Notes: generated by a model not told the origin, from the letters alone. 64,000 nt of DNA from Amphibalanus amphitrite (GCF_019059575.1 NW_024881571.1:744001-808000), one strand, 5' to 3'; counted from the first letter of the stretch, positions 25,480 to 37,231 are shown. Program-made: numbers and translations.

Positions 25480-25790
25480 GGAATGAATCAAAACTACTGG
25501 TTCATGGTGCTAAACGAGACCTTGATGCCTTGCTGATAAAGTGCCAGTGTATTTACTTGATCTGATATCCAGACGCAATTAAAAACTTTTTTTTTGAAAC
25601 AGGTCCTGCACTTTTTTCGTTTAGCCCCACCCCTGGGGTAATACCCCTGGGAAATACGGGCTTCGATGAATTTCACCTAGCTATACTATCTCCCTCGGTC
25701 TCCATCCAAGCTTCTGGAAATGAAAGAGTTTATCTCGGCAAAAATATACATACAACACATATTTTAAACGTCTCGCCTATCGCCTCGATA
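25480..25790. other. Short spacer between elements
   Basis: Nothing recognised. It contains a small hairpin CCACCCCTGGGGTAATACCCCTGGG near 25625-25650. Confidence 0.3.
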
Positions 25791-25792
25791 TA

Positions 25793-28700
25793 CCGGGTGG
25801 CCCAGAAAAAACGTTCCGAACTTTGGAGGCCTATATATAAAATACGAGTACAAATAACGAGCCAAAATTTTCATCAAGTTTGCGTCATTTCTTTGCGCAT
25901 TGGTATGCCAAAATATAACACTATACCATCATTTTCAAGCTGGCAATCTTGAGTTGAATTAAGCAAAACATTTTTGCTTTTTTGGCCGATGTCAAACGAT
26001 AGTGATGATTGGGTTAGACGTCCCATGTTATAAAAAAAGAATAAAAATAGAGCACGTGAATGAAACCAACACGTATGTTCTTATTAATATTTTTGTCTCA
26101 CTTATGTGCCAAATATTCAAATACTGAGCCAAAATGGGGCTCATGGATGTCATTCGTTTCAACACCAAATCATGTTTCGAGCAGGAGTGGCACGGTGCAT
26201 GGATTACCTACTGCTGATTACCCTCCTTTCAGTAGATCAAACAGTAAATCGACCGGATAAGGAAAACAAACTAAAGCAGACTGGCAGGGGCGTCGCCACG
26301 GATTTTTGAGTGGGGGGGTCGGGTTTCCGGTCTTCGTCTTGATGGGTAGGGGTGTTTTTAGCCACACTCCCGGTTTTTTTTCGTGTGCCCGGAGGAAAAA
26401 CTCGGCGCGCAGCGCCGCGAAAGCAGCGGTATATCTTAATGTACATCAATTTTTGCATCGTGCATAAAAATCAAGCACAGGTCACCTGAGGTCAGGTCAC
26501 AATGTCATGTCAAGTTCAGTTTTAATGCCTCTAAAAACTGCAGTCTTGTCATTCCTATAGATGATCTCCTATAAGTCTGAAATTTGGAGTAATGAATGGG
26601 AGTATAAGTGCAAACAGTTCATGAATCTGGGATTTTACATCTGAGAAGCGAAGTCAGGTCAAATAGGTGTGTGACCTCACCAATCATGATAAGATATGGG
26701 AAAAAGTACGATGCCCTCTGCTTTGAAAGAATATGCTAAAAACGCTAGATACTTTTGTAGCCATGGCACCTTGTTCATTTTAGAGATAAGGTTCAGCTAA
26801 TGACCAGTGGTGACTGAAATGGTCAGTCATTAGGTCATCAAAGGTCTCTAACACATTTTCGACAACAACTTTTGATGGAGACGTTGTAGAGCGATGATAG
26901 CACCTGGAGTGTGTTCAGCTCAGTAACACAGATCGATCTATATGCAGCAGGTTCTTTTTTGGTCAGGTCATGACCTTTACCTCAGAGGCTGCCTTACCAA
27001 GAGGCAGCATCCTATGAGCATCCGCTCCCTATGCCTCTTTCCTATCTACTATGGTGAGCATGGTGAGCACCTAATGTCAAGTTTTCTATTGAAGTTTTTA
27101 AGTTCAAATTGTAAGCCATGCGACGGGTTTCGACGAAACAAAAACGATGGTGATAACATGAATATCATACACATTCACTGAACCATATGTTGTTACAGAA
27201 CAAATGTTTCGGCAAAATCCGTCCGTTTAGCTGTTTGGACTCTATGGTACACAAGCCATAGACCCGAAGTCATATCTGAGGCGAAGTTGGCGAAAGAGTT
27301 TTAAAAAGCTATCGAATACGCTTACTGTGTTGCCGTAGCTCTTATTCGTATTTTGCGGGTCGCTAAGGTAAAACGTTTACCAACGTAACGCATAAGGCAT
27401 GCTTTCGGCCCCTGATCGAGATAGAGTTTCGCGAAAGAGCAAAAATGCTGCCCGTGATGAGAGAAAGCCGATGATGCCCAATTTCAAGGTCTTGGCCGGG
27501 TCATCTTAGGTCAACGCCCAAAAGTACATAGGAAAAATCTGGCCGCCTGCTAGAACTTAGTGAGCCGTAGCTGTTATCGGGGTCCCGAATACGAGTTCGA
27601 TGTTAGTCTTGAACAAAGATGATGACTCCATGCATTTTGGGTAGATCGTGTCGGGTCAGGTCAGGTCGACCAGCAGGCTTCCTGCCGGCCATCTAGAGTG
27701 GGTGACTGACAACCACCAACGATAGCTTCGTAACATGTTACCTAACCATCATTTATCAAAACTACTTCAAACGGTTCAAACGGGCGCTAAACTCGAAATC
27801 AGCCCCAAAAACCACACTTGTATGTGGATGCAAATAAAACTCAAAAAAGTTGACCAAGGTCATCCATATTCGAATCAGGGCCAATTTTTTAGAATAGGTG
27901 TAAAATTCATTAACCCGAGGTCACTGGAAGTTTCGTTGCAATATACTCCTTTTTGCGCGTCTTATTAGGAAAGCCCCAGAGGGATCCACCATCTGACCCC
28001 TCTTCCCCTATGCAGGCAGGTCCGAGGGTAGCAGGGCTGAGGCTAGCCAGGTACCTCGTAGTTACTGATACGTCATCCGACGAATCGACTGCAACCATTA
28101 TTTTGACAATCAGACGAACGCTTGGATCAGTTTTGACGCGCTCGCTCATTTGAGGGATAAAAAGGGACTAAAATCACATTGTCATGCTGATGTTCTAACC
28201 CACAGCTTATTGACCTATAAGCAATAGGGACTAGGGAGCTCTTGAAGCGATTCTGAATCTGACGTTGTATTTGTTGATGTTGCTGACGCCAGCTTCCCTG
28301 ACATGATAGCTAAAAAAAGCATACTCAGCATCGCCAAAAGTGGGGGGGGGGGTCGACCCCCCCGGTTCTGACGAGTGGGGGGGTCGCGACCCCCCCGACC
28401 CCCCCTTCGGCGACGCCCCTGCAGACTGGTTCCTGTGCCAGAAGACCACAGAATAGCTTATGAAAAACAACATTGCCAGCAGATGACAAAAAAAAACTGG
28501 TTGAAAAGCTACCTTTTCCCAGGAATGTCAGCCAGGAAAGCATTTGAGCCACAAGATGGTTAGAAAACTGGAAACTTCTTCCGATGCCGCTGGCACAGAG
28601 CCATCGTGGTTGTCTGAGGGAATGTGTCATCCTGAGACCCGAACCATCAATGAGACTAGCTGCCAGTAGAAGTCATGGCTCTGGGCCGCGGTGCCGCATG

Positions 28701-28938
28701 GTGAAAGTGACCCGTTCGCTCACATTTTTTAGTAAACATCGGAGCAAAAAAGTAATTTTTACATGGCATGCTTGAAACACGAACCGTTTGAAAAGTTATT
28801 TACCGAACACCATGAAAATCACACCATTTACTGAAAATGTGTGCCGCATTGACCATTTGAAGTTTCAATGTTGTATCTTTATCACTTTCTGAGAAATATT
28901 GATTTAAAGTTGGGAACGTTTTTTTCTGGGCCACCCGG
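25793..28938. mobile_element. Mariner-like element remnant, split by a hAT-like insertion
   Basis: Left end CCGGGTGGCCCAGAAAAAAC and right end its complement with one extra base, both flanked by TA (TATA on each side). The TA flank and the GGGTGGCCCA end are typical of Tc1/mariner-type elements. Without the 2.1-kb insertion at 26285-28421 the element is about 1.0 kb. Open frames in the two halves are broken and no DDE motif is visible, so it is non-autonomous or decayed. Confidence 0.72.
26285..28421. mobile_element. hAT-like element, 2.1 kb, inserted in the mariner-like element
   Basis: Ends CAGGGGCGTCGCC and its exact 13-bp complement, flanked by a perfect 8-bp duplication CAGACTGG (26277-26284, 28422-28429). 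This fits hAT. The interior is not a transposase: it holds AGGTCA/TGACCT runs (for example 26478-26510, 26660-26680, 26960-26985, 27650-27672) and a GC hairpin (26403-26419) of the same design as the TTAA elements. Its boundaries are among the best supported in the window. Confidence 0.88.
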
Positions 28939-28942
28939 TATA

Positions 28943-29955
28943 TTAACCCGCGCACCGACGGGGGGGGGGGGGCGGATATCCACCCTCCCTGAGGTTTTTC
29001 GCGGATAGCGGGAAAAACCGCGGCGCATAGCGCCGCGAAATTTGGTACGACTATTCTCTGATCAATTTTACACATGGTGTGCAAGTTTGAACCTCCTAAC
29101 TTTTAAGGTCAGGTCACCAGGTCACTTTGAATGACCCAACCTCAAGTCACTTTTTTGCAACTTTGTCACCGTGCCAGAGCTACAGTAGATGTCGGAGGCC
29201 TTTGAAAGTCGCAGGATGTTATTAGGTCATTAGTAGCTACAATTTGTATATCTCGGAATTTTGATGTCGGTGACCTAAGGTCAGGTCAATTTCGCGACCT
29301 CCCCATTATAAGTCAATGGGGGAAAAATCAACTCCCTGTTTTTACCACTAAAACGGGTCGGAATGGCCCCATATACCATACATGACTTCATATACGATCA
29401 ACCTTCAATACCTTGAGGTCTGTTTTGCTGTTGGGCAGCTGTAAAGTCATGTGACGTCATCAAAGGTCACCAAAGGTTTTTTGCCAATAACTCGGTACAG
29501 GAACAAGCTACAGCCGCGTGGATGGTCTCATTGTGTTCAGCTCGTCAAGACGCATCGAATGATATACATGATGACCTCGAGGTCACGTGACCTGAGGTCA
29601 ACCTTTGGCCTTGACCTTTCGAGGTCAACATATACATCATTCGATGCGGATTGACGAGAGGATCACGATGCTGCCCTTGGTTTGTTCCTATCTTGATTAA
29701 TTCGAAAGTTATTCGAGAAAAACTCTCTCCATATCTAGCGCCGCCATTTTGACTTTTTCGATCCCTGTGACGTCATCTTTGACCTGACCTGAAAATGGCC
29801 TTGGTAAAGATTGTAGACCTTGTCCGTGCGTATCCGATGCCGTTTACCGCTTGTCGCTATCTTGCTTCGTTCTCGAGATCTCAGGGGGGGGGGCGGTCAT
29901 CTGCCCCCCCCGTCGGTACGAAGTTGGCGCAGACCCCCGTCTGTGCGCGGGTTAA
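28943..29955. mobile_element. TTAA-class non-autonomous element, 1.0 kb
   Basis: TTAACCCGCGCACCGACGG at the left and CCGTCTGTGCGCGGGTTAA at the right. It abuts the end of the mariner-like element. A GC hairpin lies at 29019-29037. A central foldback pairs 29551-29578 with 29621-29648 (25 of 28 by eye). The loop and stem are packed with TGACCT/AGGTCA. Segment 29451-29654 has a close relative at 51288-51509 in the opposite orientation. Confidence 0.85.
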
Positions 29956-30127
29956 TATATATTAAACAGCGAGTAGGTAGAACAAATCTTTAACGAGACG
30001 TTTAAAAGATTTTTCTACCTACGAGCGGTTTAATAATTTTATCCCGTTCCGCCGATATCTTTCGGGCGCTTAACGGCAAAAAATACATTTTATATAAAAT
30101 ATGATATATTTCAGACTAGACGAAATA

Positions 30128-30402
30128 GCCGTTTTCATGACGGGCTATCCGGCGAATGCACCTGAATTGACCAAATCTGCACCTAATTTCTTTTACAGCA
30201 AATATCTTCATTTTATGAATGTATTTCAGTGTTTTGATCGATGATGCTCTCTGATAATATGACAAAGCAGGCATATAAGCAATTAGTGCAACCCTAGCTG
30301 ATAGCTGCTAAGAGACACACTGAACCTGATTTGACCAAATCTGCACCTAATCTGTACCAGATGTGTACCAAATGTGTACCAGATGGACGTCGTGAAAACG
30401 GC
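30128..30402. mobile_element. 275-bp MITE, second copy
   Basis: Ends GCCGTTTTCATGACGG and CGTCGTGAAAACGGC. High similarity to 19481-19756 along its length, with small substitutions. TA precedes the left end; the right flank is TTA. Confidence 0.85.
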
Positions 30403-30599
30403 TTATGTCTACCAGACGTTTAACAGTTTGGTAATCGTCTAGACCTTGGTCTAGACGTTTAACAAATCAGACGACATCTGATAATTTTCTCTCTTTGCGC
30501 GTGAAGCAATGGTAAACACTGTCTACGGTGCGGGACAATATATTTTAATCGCTCTAGCATGTCTTTATTAGAAATTGCCTATTAGCGGAAAATGCCCGG

Positions 30600-31093
30600 T
30601 ACATTAGTGACTGAAGATGGCCTCACGGACATAGCAAGGGGTCACGGGTGTCATTATCCGGTTTAGTATGTCACTTTGACTTGTAGTTCGGTATTTGAGA
30701 GTGTTTAGAATGACGTCCTTCCAAAAGAAGCTTCTTTCAATTTTCTCCCATTGACTTATAATGGCGAATGGAGAAGTCGCAACACTGGCCTGACCTTAGG
30801 TCACCGACATCGAATTTCTGAAACATACCTATAATTTGCGCATAATGCTGCTCTCGTCAATTGATGAAAGTTTTAAAGTGATCCGTCCCTGTGTGTAGAT
30901 ATGGTAGGCATTATAACCTTTCTATGAATGAGGTGAGGTCACTATGCAGTTTTCACAGCATGTGTGAAAAAGATCCATGATAAATTGTGACAAAAACGGT
31001 GACGCTCCGCACCTCGTTTTTTATAGAAATTTGCGAAAGACTTGGGTGGGGGGTTCTCTGTTCAAACAAAACCCTCAGCCGGGTGCGGGTTAA
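30600..31093. mobile_element. TTAA-class element, right half only
   Basis: Ends GCCGGGTGCGGGTTAA. The sequence from about 30640 follows the right half of the copy at 53534-54730 (shared CCCATTGACTTATAATGG phrase and AGGTCA sites). The left half is missing; the left boundary is approximate. Confidence 0.6.
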
Positions 31094-31357
31094 ACCCATT
31101 TTTTTCAAACAATGGAAGCAATCGTTTTAAAACTGCCAACTACCTATATCATCTTTGCATTATTTTCGTGTAAAAAGCAGTAATTTAATAGAAGTACGTG
31201 CTTGCAACCGCGAAGGCACATAGGTTCTTTACCCAAATAAATCGATGGAGGCGACAACGCATCGAATACCTGATGGTAAGCAAGAGTATATACTACATGC
31301 ATCGTTTAGCTTGGACACCACAGAAGAACTAAATCAAAATAAAATAAAAGGTATCTT
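31094..31357. other. Short spacer, nothing recognised
   Basis: AT-rich unique-looking DNA between two TTAA elements. Confidence 0.3.
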
Positions 31358-32508
31358 TTAACCCGCGCCCTGCTGGGGGGTGTTTGAACACCCCCCTTGT
31401 GGTTTTTCGCGAATATCTCAAAAACGGCGGCGCTCCGCGCCGCCGTTTTTGGTACACCTTATCATACATAAATTCTACACATGTTGTGAAAATTTCAGAC
31501 CAAGGTCATTCAAGGTCAGGTCACCAGGTCACTTGAAGTGACCTCACCTCATAAAAAGTTTCAATGTCTGTCATAGCTACACCGAGGGACCGATCGCTTT
31601 GAAACTTTCAGCGATTGCTAAGAGCAATAGCACGTACAAAATTTATATCTCAGAATTTTGATATCGATGACCTAAGGTCAGGTCAATTTTGCGACCTCCC
31701 CATTGTCAATGGGAGAAAATTGAAATGCGCCTCTTTTGCACGAAAGACATTATAAACACTCCCAAACACTTAATTACAAGTGGTTTAGACACACTGAACA
31801 TGAAAATGGTGTCCGTGACCCCTGTTTATGCCCTGAGGTCATCTTAGGTCACGAATGGTATCTAACAGTTTTTCGCAAATAACTTTTGATAGAGGCATGC
31901 TAGAGCGATGAAAACGCATTAGATGTGTTCAGCTCGACGATACGGATCGACTGATATGCAAAATGACCCTTTCAGGCCAGGTCATGACCTTGACCTGAGG
32001 TCAAATTTTCAAGTTGACCTTTCAAGGTCAAGTTATAGTTCATTCGATGCGTCTTGACGAGAGAAACACGATGTCGGTATAAGTAACCTCGTGCAAGGCT
32101 TGGGTCAAAAGTTATTGCATAAAAACTGTTTCCGAAAAAAAATCGGCTATTTTTGCAGTTTTTGCCCCCTGCAGGCAAAACCGTTGACGTTAGGTCAAAT
32201 CTGAGAGAATTACTCAGAAAGGGCGGTAATAGGGCTATCGAATGCGCTTTTCTGCGGCGCTGTAGCTCTATTGGTTCCCGAGTTATGCGTTGGCATCTTG
32301 GAAATTGTCGACATTTGACCTGGAAATCGGCGAAATTTTGCCTTCAATGACCTCTGGTGACCTGACCTTTGATCTGACCAAACAAATTGACCGAAGTGAT
32401 TTCGTCATTATTTTTGGCGCTCTTTCGAACGCCGCCTTCCGTGTTCAGACACCCCCCCCCCCTTAGCAGGGCGTGGAAATCCAGGACCCCCAGCCGGGCG
32501 CGGGTTAA
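31358..32508. mobile_element. TTAA-class non-autonomous element, 1.15 kb, upstream of paralog 1
   Basis: Starts TTAACCCGCGCCCTGCTGG and ends CAGCCGGGCGCGGGTTAA. A hairpin of 14-bp stem lies at 31420-31450. By hand it holds about twenty AGGTCA/TGACCT half-sites, including two TCAAGGTCA sites (about 31512 and 32023) that match the extended Ftz-F1/ERR form. It is the same family as 53534-54730 in reverse. It ends only 104 bp before the start codon of the gene at 32613. Confidence 0.86.
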
Positions 32509-32612
32509 GCAAGCTTCCTTTCACAGACTCGCAGGCGCATGTATGTGGAGCCAGCAGACAAGGAGCGAATGGCACATACCAATCGAAACTAAATCCCAGG
32601 CGGCGACTGTCA

Positions 32613-34440
32613 ATGGAGGTGGCGGCGACCGTCCAGAGGTGGACACTCGTCCTGCTGCTGCTGGTGTTACTGGCGGTGCTCTTAGTCAGCGCCGAGCTGC
32701 CAACTGACGGAGAATTGTCGGTGTGCAGCACGCCCTGCTGCACGGTGGAGCCCAGCTGCTCCGTCGCCCTGCACGTCGCCTGCAGCTGCAATGACGAGGA
32801 ACGGGTAAGCCATGCGACTTATTTTGTTAGCTTAATGGCCTGCCTCACCAAATATACTTTATATTCGAAATGCTCGTTTGAGTATTTATTGAGTGTATGT
32901 AGTACGGTAATTGTTTACTGTTTTATTCTAAATATGCGAACATTTTTCCTTTCAGATCGTTCTCAGGAAAGCGGACATACCTCCAACGGTGAAAACAATT
33001 CACATTTCCAACGCCGAAAGAGTAACCATCTATAATGACGCCCTCACCAGTCTGCCGCTCCTCACTGACTTCAGCCTCCACGGTATCGTCAATGTAACCA
33101 TAGAAAACGGAGGAATGAATATGCAGAGCAGCTGCAACCTATCCATGGTGCGCATGGAAGACATTGAAAACGTCCGAGTAAAAAGCTGGGCGGTCACTGG
33201 AGCCTGGGACCGAGAACTAAACTTTGAGCTGGCCAAAATAAACCAACTTCAAATTGAGACAGACGCCTTTCACTACGACTCAGAAACACCGGGCCTCAAA
33301 TTGATGCTGCAGGACATCAATATGCTGGTCCTGGATTCGAAGGCATTCTCAGCGCCCATTGCCGAAATGGCGCTGAATAATGTTCGCATGGAAGAGTGCC
33401 ATGACCAGAGCTTTGGAGGCCGGACTGCCAACACAATGTTCAACAACGTATCCATCGCTAATGCCCAAACTAGATGTGTCTTCGGGTCTGATAGCCGGGC
33501 CACGCTGTCCGTACACTCCAGCAGGATCGATGTTCTAAGCAGCGAGGCGTTCTCTGGACAGCTGAGGAAGCTGTACATCAGCAGCAGCGACTTCTTGACA
33601 ATGCAAGACATTGGCGTGAATCTGCAACTTGTAGAACTAGAAGTCACTAATCTGTTTGTCCAGCGACTGAATTCTAAAGCACTGTCAGTTGTGGCCGACG
33701 ATTCTATTCGCATCCATAAAATGCACGTGGAGTCGCTAAAAAAGAACGCTCTCGCAGGTCTGCTTGTCAAGCCAACACCGTCAGGCTTCTGTCCCCCCGT
33801 GAATATCCACCAGATGGAGGTCACCGAGGCCGAGCTGGGCTCGCTGACTTTCTCTGAGTGTGCCGATCTGGCCGTCACAGACCTGATCGTGCACTCGATG
33901 CCGACAGGTCTCTGTCCCACGGAGAGCCTGACACGCGCGCTGTGCGCCGGTCCCGACAGCGGGCCGCTCAGTCTGACACAGGAGGCGGTCTTCTGGCAGC
34001 TGTACGAGCGCAGTCTCTGTGACCAGGACGACCGCCTGCCCTTTCCAGAGCTGGCCGACAGACACCGCTGCGACCCCGGGCTCATCTACAGCTCTCCGGC
34101 TGGCGAGACAACGGTCCCGGTGCCGTCAGAAAAGGTCACCGCTCGGGCCGTGGTTCCCGGAATCGCGAGAGATCAAGCTCCTGTGGAAGGAAAAGGCGCT
34201 CTTTTTCCATCCGGGGCATCGTTTCCGTCGAAATCGACTCCCGTTGGGGGCGGCGGCGAGACGGACCAGCAGCATTCCCCGGTGCTGTACCCAGCGCTGG
34301 GCGCAGTGATGTCGGTCCTGTTGGTCGTGGCGCTGGTGGCACTGCTCGTCCGTCTCCGTCGTCACCACCGCGTGAGCGAAACAGACGAGCGGTCAGAGGC
34401 GATTGTGATACTAAGCACGGAAGCGCTGGGCTTATGGTGA
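32613..34440 (+). CDS. Type I membrane protein with cysteine cap and irregular LRR/solenoid-like ectodomain (paralog 1)
   Basis: Two exons: 32613-32804 and 32956-34440, with a 151-bp phase-0 intron (CGG|GTAAGC ... TTTCAG|ATC). The 558-residue product has a signal peptide (1 to about 27, leucine-rich core), a cysteine cluster at about 28-62 (CSTPCC...CSC), then about 300 residues with periodic hydrophobic strands and AFS/ALS phrases resembling a degenerate leucine-rich or beta-helical solenoid, a second cysteine region (about 330-430), a Pro/Ser/Gly linker and a membrane helix at about 507-529. The cytoplasmic tail is only about 29 residues. The family is not recognised; a cell-surface recognition or adhesion role is inference. 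The stop codon sits at the edge of MITE-like sequence (34447 on), so the tail may have been cut short relative to the paralog. The start was chosen because it gives the signal peptide. Confidence 0.82.
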
Positions 34441-34446
34441 TTATAA

Positions 34447-34735
34447 ACCGCTTTCACGACGATTATCTGGCGCAAATTATATCATATTTGGTGTGATTTG
34501 GTCAACATAGGTCCATATAAGACGCTTTCACGACGGGCTACCTGGCGAACTTGCACCAAATTTGACCAAATATGCACCAAATCTCTTTTACAACAAATAT
34601 CTTCATATTTTGAATTTATTTCAGTGTTTTCATCAAATATAATGTCTGATAATTTCAATACGCAGGCATATACGCAAGCAGCTGTGCAACCCAAGCTGAT
34701 AACTTTTAAGAAAAACAATGAACCTAATTATCCAT
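34447..34735. mobile_element. Diverged pieces of the 276-bp MITE family
   Basis: Two left-end fragments in direct order: a short one at about 34447-34500 (ACCGCTTTCACGACG) and a longer one from 34521 (GACGCTTTCACGACGGG) that follows the family to about 34735. The right terminus is missing. Confidence 0.65.
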
Positions 34736-36198
34736 TTTATCCGTAACTGACTGCTCTTGGATCATCTACAGGTGTAGGTGATCGTTGTGGCAGTGTCACG
34801 TGAAAAGTCAAGGGTGTGCAAGTTGTTCTGCTGATGTAGGGCTTTTGAGAGGCTTGAATATCTCAGGAACCTCTGGGGTAATTGACTTGCGATATTTTTT
34901 TGTAGGGTAGGCTGGCGGACAACGAGATATTTTAATGAGCTGGGTAGCCAACAATGTATACTATGCCAATGTTAAATGTATATTGTATATGACATGTCAT
35001 GAAAAGCGCTGAACGAAATATATAACAAAAAAGCATCTCGCAATCGTTCTGTTTTAGAACATAGGAATTAGGAATAAATGCATAATGACATGATAAGCTT
35101 TTCAATTCTCAGTTTAACTCTTGTCGTCTCCAGAAATAGCATTTATCTTGTTTAGCCCATGAATAACTAGCCAAAGCATACACTTTCATTGTAAATCATT
35201 GGCATGATCATGTTACTGTATAAGTCACACTTGCTCCCTTAGACCAATCAGCAGCGAAGAGCTATTTGCAAAGCTATCTGTGCTATCTGTGTGCAGACAC
35301 CCTACCAACCGTGCGCCTTGATAGGCAATCTTGTGGCCTGAAGCATGACTACCTATGCATAACAGTCCATGGCAGTGCTGTGCTTGTGGTGGCCGCCCAG
35401 CCAGGTCCTCAACTCCTCAGGTAAGGGAGCATTGTTCAACGCTGCACATTTAGGTAAGAATAGGTAGGTACCTATCATAACCATAGGCATAGACCATAAG
35501 TGGACCATAGCATGACGCTAGTTTGAAAAATTGACGCTGCTCAAACTGGGGAACAGAGGAATTATTATTTTTTGCGATCGGTTGTGCCTTGATAGTTTAG
35601 AAGCTCACCCTTTTCTGTTCCGTTCTTTTAGTCATTAGGCTTATTTATTCTTTTAATTTCCTTTTGGACACACATGTTTAGTCTGGCCACCTGATCTACA
35701 GCTAGTTGTGCTCTAATGCTCAATTTTGGGGTCTCCTTTTATAGTTTACACATGATTTTAATCGTAAATATGCATGGACATTGGATGCATTTGTAGTCCA
35801 GTACATATTTTTTTCTGCCGTCTGTATAGTTATGGGGAAAAGGTCAAAGAACGTTATTAATCCTGATTGCAAGCATTGCCTGCAGTCAAAAACAAATTCT
35901 TTCAATTCTTTTACGAGGACTTCAGGTCTGATGTAGGCAGACCACCACGTCAACCATCACCCAAGTGCCAATCTAGTTGTAGAGCAATGCATAGCTGTTC
36001 GGTCTGCCGGTCTAGAGTGCCGCGAGGCTAAACAGAAACACAATGCTGAAAAGTATAACAGCCAGGCGCATGCATGCCACGCGCCATGGCGCGCGCCGCC
36101 GCCGCGCGCGGACCGCACCCAGCAACCGTGCAGAAATATATGCGTACTTTGTATCACTCGCACTTTTTTCCTTTTACCCCTACTTGTTTTCATGCTTT
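34736..36198. other. Intergenic DNA between the paralogs
   Basis: No gene or element boundary recognised. A GC-rich palindromic patch (GGCGCGCGCCGCCGCCGCGCG) lies near 36087-36110. Confidence 0.35.
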
Positions 36199-37126
36199 TT
36201 AACCCGGCAGTTGCTGGGGTATTTCGCCACCCACCGTTTGCTGGGGGGGGGGGGGGCGTTAAACGCCCCCAGCCGATAACTCGAGAACCAATAGGCGCAG
36301 CGAAACGCACGAGGCGGCAAACGAAAGAACGCGACGAGACGCTTCAGATGAGTACTTTAAAGTTGAATTTTGAGGTCACAGGTTGGGTCAAGGTCAGGTC
36401 AAACACCTGAAATCGGGCTTTCAGTAGCATGGACTTCAGGACTTCGCAATGGGCGCCTCTCGTCATAAACTCTGTCAAAACGGTGCACAATCCATCATAT
36501 AAGGCCTACAAGAGTGTCAGCTCCATGTAGGGGTCAGTCAAGCATAGGTCAGGGTCAAGGTCAGGTCAACCGGGTAGGCACATATCTCCGAAAATTAAAA
36601 CTGATATTCGCAGCCTGTGACACATGTTTTATGGGTAATTTGGGGCGTAGAACACGATGGTGACATTCATTTTATCATAAGTGTACGTGTTTGGCTCAAA
36701 AAGCTAAATTTAAGAAATGCATGTATCATGGTCGTGAAGTAGTCACGAGAAATTGCCGAGATTCAGTTCAAGATTTTGGAAAATGCGGAACGATAATCAA
36801 TAATCGAAGATAGCCATTTAATTGTTCATGGTATTGGCAGTCTAATGGCGTTTACGGCATGCCTTTATGTCTATACTGTGATTTTATATGATTTTTTGAA
36901 CATATGCCGTTTTTGGTCGAAAACTCAGAAATCATGACGTCACTAAAACCTTGATATCTCAAAAATTTTCCGACCGATTTTTTTTTTGAAACTTTGTCAC
37001 AATAAACTTCAATCAATTCCCTACAGGTGCCCAAAATTTGGCGCGCCTGCGGCGCGCCGTTTTTATGCTATGGTCCGGCGAAAAAAGTGGGGGCGTTTAA
37101 CGCCCCCCCAGCAACTCGCGGGTTAA
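36199..37126. mobile_element. TTAA-class non-autonomous element, 0.93 kb, upstream of paralog 2
   Basis: Starts TTAACCCGGCAGTTGCTGG and ends CCCCAGCAACTCGCGGGTTAA. It is the reverse-orientation sibling of 24574-25479, matching through most of its length. A GC hairpin lies at 37040-37058. It lies about 370 bp before the start codon at 37498. Confidence 0.86.
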
Positions 37127-37231
37127 GTGAGTGCCTATGCCGCTTATGGTGGGATATATAAACGTTAAACCAAATTAGGACGATTTATTTCGAGCTAATT
37201 AGAAGGCAAAGAATTTGTATGTATTTTCTGC

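Noticed and set aside
19481-30402. Reading the 276-bp MITE pair at 19481 and 30128 as the two ends of one large element
   Set aside because: Each copy has its own complete inverted ends, and the DNA between holds many independent elements.
32989-34440. Single-exon gene starting at 32989
   Set aside because: The codon at 32989 is GTG inside exon 2. The splice-supported model starts at 32613 and gives a signal peptide.
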